DNA from: Bacteroidota bacterium
GTDB lineage: Bacteria > Bacteroidota > Bacteroidia > B-17B0 > B-17BO
Length of the DNA: 9,472 nucleotides
NCBI GenBank assembly: GCA_947462425.1
Contig: CANHPI010000080.1
Span: forward strand, 1-9,472
Reading direction: 5' to 3'
Shown here: positions 5,796-9,472 of the stretch, one piece after another
Numbering within the stretch: position 1 is the stretch's first letter
Layout: each line of letters begins with the position of its first letter
Program-made: the position numbers and the translations under genes
Notes under the pieces: generated by a model
Databases searched by the model: none
What the model was told of the DNA's origin: nothing
The model's input: only the letters and a program-made list of their open reading frames with translations

Positions 5796-6036
5796 CTAAA
5801 AAGATGTCAAAAATTTCGTAAATATTAGGCTATTTTTATTTGGAAAATCTATTCTACATAAAATAGGATTTTTGCCTTTAAAACATATAAACTACGTTGT
5901 AAAATATTGACTAGGATACGCGAAGCTCAAAACCAATTTTTAGTAAAAAAATGTTCCGAGCAACAAAGCATTAATTATTATGTTTTTATGAGTCATCGAA
6001 AACAATGCAAATGTGACTTTATGTGCAGTATTATTA
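5796..6036. other. Non-coding gap between the DUF2147 promoter and the T9SS remnant
   Basis: No gene is supported here. All frames are short and broken. There is a bulged hairpin of AAAATCTATT (5844-5853) with AATAG-G-ATTTT (near 5862-5872), which could stop transcripts arriving from the right. The 12-mer ACGTTGTAAAAT (near 5894) recurs near 6124 inside the sorting-domain remnant, which may hint at a second, more degraded copy, but the frames do not align convincingly. Confidence 0.4.
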
Positions 6037-6234
6037 TCAATCCGTGATTATTAGTTTGTCAGACTTGATAGTTTTATTGTCTCGTGTCAGTTGAATGAAG
6101 TACAGTCAAATTGATAAGAGTTCACGTTGTAAAATGAATGACTGTCCCTGAATATTAATTAGTTGTTTTACTATTTGTCCAACCGAGTTGTAAACAGTCA
6201 AGTTTGCAGTTTGTTTTTTGCCTAAGTTTCTTTT
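6037..6234 (-). pseudogene. Orphan T9SS C-terminal sorting domain with internal stop
   Basis: The minus-strand frame reads NLGKKQTANLTVYNSVGQIV, KQLINIQGQSFILQREL, LSI, stop, LYFIQLTRDNKTIKSDKLII, TD, then TGA at 6039-6037. This is a type A T9SS sorting domain: xLTVYNxxGQxV, then SGLYFIQL, then KLIITD at the very end. Such domains direct proteins through the outer membrane by the type IX system and are then removed or anchored. A TGA (6108-6106) stands where Gly (GGA) is usual in the SGLYF motif. The N-terminal part of the domain and the whole cargo protein are missing: the frame is closed by TAA (6237-6235), and the OmpA-domain gene ends 27 bp beyond. It is the tail of a deleted secreted protein, not a functional gene. 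Confidence 0.8.
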
Positions 6235-6263
6235 TTAATTATTCAATTTACGAAAAAGGTTCG

Positions 6264-6731
6264 CTATATCTCTTCAATTCTAATAGTTACTCGTCTATTT
6301 GAATAACGAATGTCTATAATATTTTTAGATATAGCGATTTTCCTTGTTTCAGGTTTTGATTTGCCAAAGTAAGAGATTTTTAATTTTTCTTCGCCAACAC
6401 CCTTACTTTTTAAATAGTCAGCAACTGTCTCTACTCTTTTTTTTGAAAGTTCTAAATTGTAATCAGAATTGCCCAAATCGTCTGTGTGTCCTTCAAGATA
6501 GATTATTAGATTCAGTGCGTTTGATCTTTGTGTTTTTTGAATAACATAAGAATTTAAAAACTCAGTATTTTCTATTGTCAATTCCCATTTAGCAGTTTGG
6601 TAGTATATACTGTAAATAGGTGCATACAATTTAACTTTCGTTTCATTTTTTTCTTGCGTATTATTTAACTTTTGTGAGTAACTAAAATTACAATTTATAA
6701 TTGTTATTATGAGCAGTATGATTGTGTTCAT
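6264..6731 (-). CDS. Small exported OmpA-domain protein
   Basis: From the chosen start (ATG 6731-6729) the product has 155 residues: a signal peptide MNTIILLIITIINCNFSYSQ, a short linker, and one OmpA C-terminal domain. The domain shows EGHTDDLGNSDYNLELSKKR (80-99), VETVADYLKSKGV (100-112) and the closing NRRVTI (145-150). In this family the Asp of GHTD and the Arg of LSxxR contact the diaminopimelate of peptidoglycan, so the protein probably tethers the outer membrane or periplasm to the cell wall. The open frame begins 19 codons earlier (6788) with a hydrophilic stretch, MFKKVPIENEDNQLNVALF. I reject that start because it would bury the signal peptide. No barrel or TPR region precedes the domain, so this is the minimal form. 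No clear promoter was seen in the 116 bp after the VanW-family gene. Confidence 0.85.
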   Translation of the reverse strand: MNTIILLIITIINCNFSYSQKLNNTQEKNETKVKLYAPIYSIYYQTAKWELTIENTEFLNSYVIQKTQRSNALNLIIYLEGHTDDLGNSDYNLELSKKRVETVADYLKSKGVGEEKLKISYFGKSKPETRKIAISKNIIDIRYSNRRVTIRIEEI

Positions 6732-6847
6732 AAATAAAGCTACGTTTAGTTGGTTGTCTTCGTTTTCAATAGGTACCTTTTTAAACAAAATTTTTCAAGC
6801 AACTTGATCTGTCTTATACAATTGCATGTGCTCATTTTGCTAAACAT

Positions 6848-7678
6848 CTATTTGTTAAGATTTTTCTGTTCAATATATTCCTGAGGTTTGTAAGTTACTC
6901 TTGCAAAATTTTTTTTGAGTAGTTCAGTTTTTATAATATCGCCACTTTGTTTTTGAATACAATTTCTCCAAATTTCATTTTGACGAAAAAATTGATTATC
7001 TATCTTTAAAAATTGATGATTATTTTCAAAAATATGATAGGATATGTCTAACTCATTATTTACTCTAAGTTCTCCTTCTAAATACTTTCCAGAAAAGCAT
7101 ATGTTAATTTGAAATAAATCTTTGGTATTATTAGTAAATTGAAAATCTATGTAATTATAAAAAATTGCAGCTCCACTTCCAAATGGTAATACTCTTCCTT
7201 CATCTGGAAATGGATCAAACGAATGGTTTGATTTTTCAACTATTGTTAATGGACTATGCATCACCAGCCAATGTATCATATTTGAAATTTGACATATTCC
7301 GCCACCAATTCCTGCTCTTGCTTCTCCAAACGACAATTCCATTCCTAATAAATACCCTTTTCTTTTTGTAGGAAGGCCAACCAATTTACAAAATGAAAAT
7401 GTCTCTCCTGGTTTTATTATAATGCCATCTAATTCTTTTACTGCAATTTTTAGATTTGTTACTTTATTCAATTGCAATTGTTCGTTATTATTCCCCAGTT
7501 TTCTTAATAAAACTGATTGATGTCTTTTAACTCTATATGGAAGTTTTTCAGTTATTTGTTCATTAGCGTATTTTTTATCATCAAAATACCAATTTGCATA
7601 ACGTCTTATGCGCCTTACCCAAATAGCCAAAAAATATAAAATTGGATGTCGTTGGCTTAATAATTTTCTTTTTTTCAC
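6848..7678 (-). CDS. VanW family protein
   Basis: The 276-residue product matches the full-length VanW family. After a basic N-terminal region (MKKRKLLSQRHPILYFLAIW) come LPYRVKRHQSVLLRKLG (46-62), NKVTNLKIAVKELDGIIIKP (71-90), GETFSFCKLVGLPTKRKGY (91-109), GEARAGIGGGICQISNMIHW (118-137) and HSFDPFPDEGRVLPFGSGAA (152-171), then FYNYIDFQFTNNT. VanW takes its name from an accessory gene of vanB-type clusters, but its biochemical role is unresolved and most members lie outside any resistance cluster, as here: no VanH, ligase, VanX or VanRS gene is present. The start is GTG (7678-7676); TAA occurs in frame two codons upstream and no ATG precedes the conserved region. No strong promoter was found in the 170-bp gap. 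Confidence 0.93.
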   Translation of the reverse strand: MKKRKLLSQRHPILYFLAIWVRRIRRYANWYFDDKKYANEQITEKLPYRVKRHQSVLLRKLGNNNEQLQLNKVTNLKIAVKELDGIIIKPGETFSFCKLVGLPTKRKGYLLGMELSFGEARAGIGGGICQISNMIHWLVMHSPLTIVEKSNHSFDPFPDEGRVLPFGSGAAIFYNYIDFQFTNNTKDLFQINICFSGKYLEGELRVNNELDISYHIFENNHQFLKIDNQFFRQNEIWRNCIQKQSGDIIKTELLKKNFARVTYKPQEYIEQKNLNK

Positions 7679-7748
7679 AATTTAATTCTAAAATGTATGC
7701 TGGTGGAGGTTTGCAGGTACAAGAAGTTAATGATTGAGTGGCAATAAA

Positions 7749-7801
7749 CTGTTCGCTAGCAATGAACTTGATGCTAAGTACAAAGCTTTATTTAACTATT
7801 G
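7749..7801. repeat. Spacer motif pair, copy 1 (CTGTTCG ... AACTATTG)
   Basis: CTGTTCGCTA (7749-7758) and TTAACTATTG (7792-7801) lie in the 173-bp gap between the VanW-family gene and the T9SS-secreted protein gene. The same two cores recur in the same order and orientation in the next spacer at 9131-9168, with 38 bp between them here and 23 bp there. Read on the minus strand this is CAATAGTT ... CGAACAG after a gene end. The rest of this gap shows a near-miss -7 box (AAGCTTTG, minus) and nothing else recognised. Confidence 0.3.
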
Positions 7802-7851
7802 AACTGCGAATTTCTTATACTTGCTGTTTTTTGCTACCCTTGATTCCATTT

Positions 7852-9009
7852 CTATTGTTTAATTATTTTATTTTTCCAAATTTTATTTTCTTGTTTTACA
7901 ATCAGTGTGTAAATACCGCTTGTAAAATTTGAAATGTCAATAATTGTATTGTTACATGTCTTTAAGAGTAGTTGTCCAAAGACAGAATATAGTTCAAGTG
8001 AAAAGCTCATATTCGGATTTGAAAGGTTTACATTAATTATATCGTTTGATGGGTTAGGATATAGTGTTAAGCCTCTAATGTTTCCTTTTTCATTTATTCC
8101 TGTTGTTAAACTGCGGTAACGCATAAATAATTTATATATACCACCGTTTTTTTTATGATAATATATTTTTGATTGGTCACTTGTTAGTGTGGTCGCTTCA
8201 GGAGTAAGTGCAGAAAAAGGATGAATTATAGAAGGTAAGCTAAATGTATCTGCTAAATTAGTCCGCACGGAAACACATATTTGTGTTCCAAGTGAAATGT
8301 TGCTCTTTAAAAATCTGGTGTAAAATAATTCTAATTCATTCTTCGATATATTTGGAGCATAAACTACATAATTTGTATCGTTTATGTTTTGCATAATTAC
8401 ATCGGAGTTGTTTAGTTTGTTGAAAGTGGAATCATTTTGTTTTAGCGCAACACCTAGCTTTCCTTGGCACGGACCTCCGCCGCAACCAGCATATGTAGGT
8501 CCAAAATATGCATTTGTATAATAGAGCAAATTTCCGTCATAATTAATTTCCGCATCCATCATAAGCCAGCCTACTGCATATATATAAAATGTTCCGTGTA
8601 ATCTGCTAATATTCACAACATCAGTTCCATTAAAAGTACCGTGAAAGTAATTGTCAAACTGTGTAGGGAAGTCTCGTAAAGATGTCCAATAAAAACGATT
8701 TGAAGAATCGGAGGAGGCAACTGCATCTAATCTTGGAGTAATTGTTTGACTTGCACCTGACAATACTCCAGCAAATGTAAATGTAGAGTCATTTACTTTA
8801 GTTGCATAGTAAAGGCTTGTTGTAACACCATCATTAATATTGTTTATGAAAAGGTAATTGCCATTTGCTGATATAGATGGCTCCATCGCATCAAGAGATA
8901 GCCCAATTATATTTACTGGTATTTCAGGTCCAAATGTTGGGTAGTTTTGGGAAAATGTCTGCCGGCAAGTAATGATAAGAAATAATATAATTACATATTT
9001 TTTTTTCAT
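7852..9009 (-). CDS. T9SS-secreted protein with PD40-like beta-propeller repeats
   Basis: From ATG 9009-9007 the product has 385 residues. The signal peptide MKKKYVIILFLIITCRQTFS-Q is followed by a region with at least four WD40/PD40-like blades: EPSISANGNYLFI (about 43-55), AEINYDGNLLYYTNA (about 153-167), APNISKNELELFYTR (about 218-232) and ATTLTSDQSKIYYHKK (about 272-287). It closes with a type A T9SS sorting domain starting YPNPSNDIINVNL (about 317) and ending GIYTLIVKQENKIWKNKIIK. It should pass Sec and then the type IX system to the cell surface or medium. A Cys pair in CGGGPC (about 176-181) may form a disulfide. The open frame starts eight codons earlier (9033), but the extension puts polar residues before the signal peptide. 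No catalytic motif is seen; binding or structural roles are likely. A strong promoter lies upstream. Confidence 0.85.
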   Translation of the reverse strand: MKKKYVIILFLIITCRQTFSQNYPTFGPEIPVNIIGLSLDAMEPSISANGNYLFINNINDGVTTSLYYATKVNDSTFTFAGVLSGASQTITPRLDAVASSDSSNRFYWTSLRDFPTQFDNYFHGTFNGTDVVNISRLHGTFYIYAVGWLMMDAEINYDGNLLYYTNAYFGPTYAGCGGGPCQGKLGVALKQNDSTFNKLNNSDVIMQNINDTNYVVYAPNISKNELELFYTRFLKSNISLGTQICVSVRTNLADTFSLPSIIHPFSALTPEATTLTSDQSKIYYHKKNGGIYKLFMRYRSLTTGINEKGNIRGLTLYPNPSNDIINVNLSNPNMSFSLELYSVFGQLLLKTCNNTIIDISNFTSGIYTLIVKQENKIWKNKIIKQ

Positions 9010-9054
9010 AAGCAACGATTTAATTCGAAACATTGTCTACCGAAACGCTACTAA

Positions 9055-9085
9055 CAAAGATAATTGTTTAATGGATTTTTGCAAA
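9055..9085 (-). promoter_or_regulatory. Consensus Bacteroidota promoter for the T9SS-secreted protein
   Basis: On the minus strand TTTG (9085-9082), 19 bp, then TATCTTTG (9062-9055): an exact fit to TTTG-N19-TAnnTTTG. Transcription would start near 9048, about 40 nt before ATG 9009. This is the best promoter in the window and shows that this gene does not depend on its upstream neighbour. Confidence 0.75.
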
Positions 9086-9108
9086 GCTAAAATAACTATT
9101 TTAGTTTG
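9082..9108. repeat. Inverted repeat overlapping the -33 element
   Basis: CTAAAATA (9087-9094), AC, TATTTTAG (9097-9104) is a perfect 8-bp inverted repeat. With one bulged G (9086) it extends by CAAA/TTTG to 9082-9108. Its left end is the TTTG -33 box of the promoter. It could be an operator or the weak transcription stop of the membrane-protein gene; no U tract follows. Confidence 0.45.
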
Positions 9109-9130
9109 AGCAACCACTTTCCTCAAACCG

Positions 9131-9168
9131 CTGTTCGTTAAAGTGTTTTTTGCCTTGTCCAACTATTG
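9131..9168. repeat. Spacer motif pair, copy 2 (CTGTTCG ... AACTATTG)
   Basis: CTGTTCGTTA (9131-9140) and CCAACTATTG (9159-9168) repeat the cores seen at 7749-7801. The right core overlaps the stop codon of the membrane-protein gene. See copy 1 for the comparison. Confidence 0.3.
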
Positions 9169-9472
9169 TGTTTTAGTTATTTTACTCTTTTGATTTATCA
9201 AAGGTCTGCCTTGTAGTGCTTGAATAAGTGTCAGCAGTGCCAAAAGTCCATATAAAATTGAAAGTCCAACTGTCATTTTTGTATTTTTTAAAACGTAGTA
9301 GGAAAGTATTGGCAATACTTGCAAGGCGTGCATTCCTATAAAATGTGAAACCCTTAAATCGCCAACGGTTTTGCTCCAACCTATAATGAACCAATTTGAA
9401 TTATCGTTCAATGCACCAACACTATGATTTAGTCTTGACCCCATCGCAAAACCTTCAAAAGAAAAAATTACG
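9163..9472 (-). CDS. Conserved membrane protein, C-terminal part (5' end outside window)
   Basis: The frame is open to the right edge of the window (VIFSFEGFAMGSRLNHSVGA at its start), so the gene begins beyond it. The Met at 9444 is an internal residue rather than a convincing start. About 102 residues are visible: a first segment ending FAMGSRLNH, a soluble loop NDNSNWFIIGWSKTVGDLR, then two predicted membrane helices, HFIGMHALQVLPILSYYVL and MTVGLSILYGLLALLTLIQA, and a basic tail. Similar small membrane proteins occur in Bacteroidota as hypothetical proteins with the SRLNH and GDLR..HFIGMHALQ pattern. No function is established. The two His residues of HFIGMH in a helix could bind a metal or haem, but this is speculation. 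TAG is at 9165-9163, and a consensus promoter for the next gene follows 78 bp later. Confidence 0.7.
   Translation of the reverse strand, partial: VIFSFEGFAMGSRLNHSVGALNDNSNWFIIGWSKTVGDLRVSHFIGMHALQVLPILSYYVLKNTKMTVGLSILYGLLALLTLIQALQGRPLINQKSKITKTQ

Noticed and set aside
5880..6036. Second sorting-domain copy or transposase remnant
   Set aside because: Only a shared 12-mer and short frame pieces were seen; no consistent reading frame or terminal repeats.
6848..7678. Vancomycin resistance determinant
   Set aside because: VanW alone does not confer resistance and none of the vanHBX or vanRS genes is present.
7934..8119. Plus-strand frame inside the T9SS-secreted protein gene
   Set aside because: It is antisense to the sorting domain, which is clearly the coding strand.
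9163..9444. ATG at 9444 as the true start of the membrane protein
   Set aside because: The frame stays open to the window edge with hydrophobic sequence directly upstream, so the gene is 5' partial.
6264..9472. Integron cassette array (same-strand genes with similar spacers)
   Set aside because: No properly ordered RYYYAAC...GTTRRRY attC pair was found in the spacers, there is no integrase, and the T9SS gene has its own strong promoter.

Overview
The window is AT-rich DNA that reads as a Bacteroidota chromosome, probably Flavobacteriales, Sphingobacteriales or a relative. Four things support this: two type IX secretion (T9SS) sorting domains, Bacteroidota-type -7 boxes (TAnnTTTG) before several genes, DUF2147 and DUF6268 family proteins typical of the phylum, and the near absence of Shine-Dalgarno sequences. 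No insertion sequence, tRNA, rRNA, CRISPR array or phage gene was found.

Left part (1-1790, plus strand). The window opens in the S1 domain at the C-terminus of polynucleotide phosphorylase (pnp), closed by a clear terminator. Next is a small lipoprotein-like gene broken by one missing A but still followed by its own terminator. Then comes rlmF, the 23S rRNA m6A1618 methyltransferase, which is complete except that no ATG, GTG or TTG lies where its N-terminus must begin. Two compact palindromes fill the gap between rlmF and the convergent gene that follows.

Central part (1791-3703). A fumarylacetoacetate-hydrolase family enzyme (minus) and L-2-hydroxyglutarate oxidase lhgO (plus) are divergent, 77 bp apart. 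Their candidate -7 boxes face each other inside one 17-bp near-palindrome. Both families include enzymes that repair side products around the TCA cycle, so they may form a co-regulated metabolite-repair pair. This is inference.

The 463-bp stretch 3704-4166 has no intact gene but holds short coding-like fragments, probably decayed genes.

Right part (4167-9472, all minus). A DUF2147 gene and a DUF6268 outer-membrane barrel gene form a likely two-gene operon behind a -7 box and a leader inverted repeat. Beyond it, reading leftward along the map, are an orphan T9SS sorting-domain remnant with an internal stop, a small OmpA-domain protein, a VanW-family protein, a T9SS-secreted protein with PD40-like beta-propeller repeats behind a near-perfect Bacteroidota promoter, and a membrane protein that runs off the right edge. 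These look like single, loosely spaced cell-envelope or accessory genes. No coherent new multi-gene system is evident. The most interesting points are the interlocked divergent promoters, the missing rlmF start codon, the gene remnants, and a motif pair shared by two spacers.
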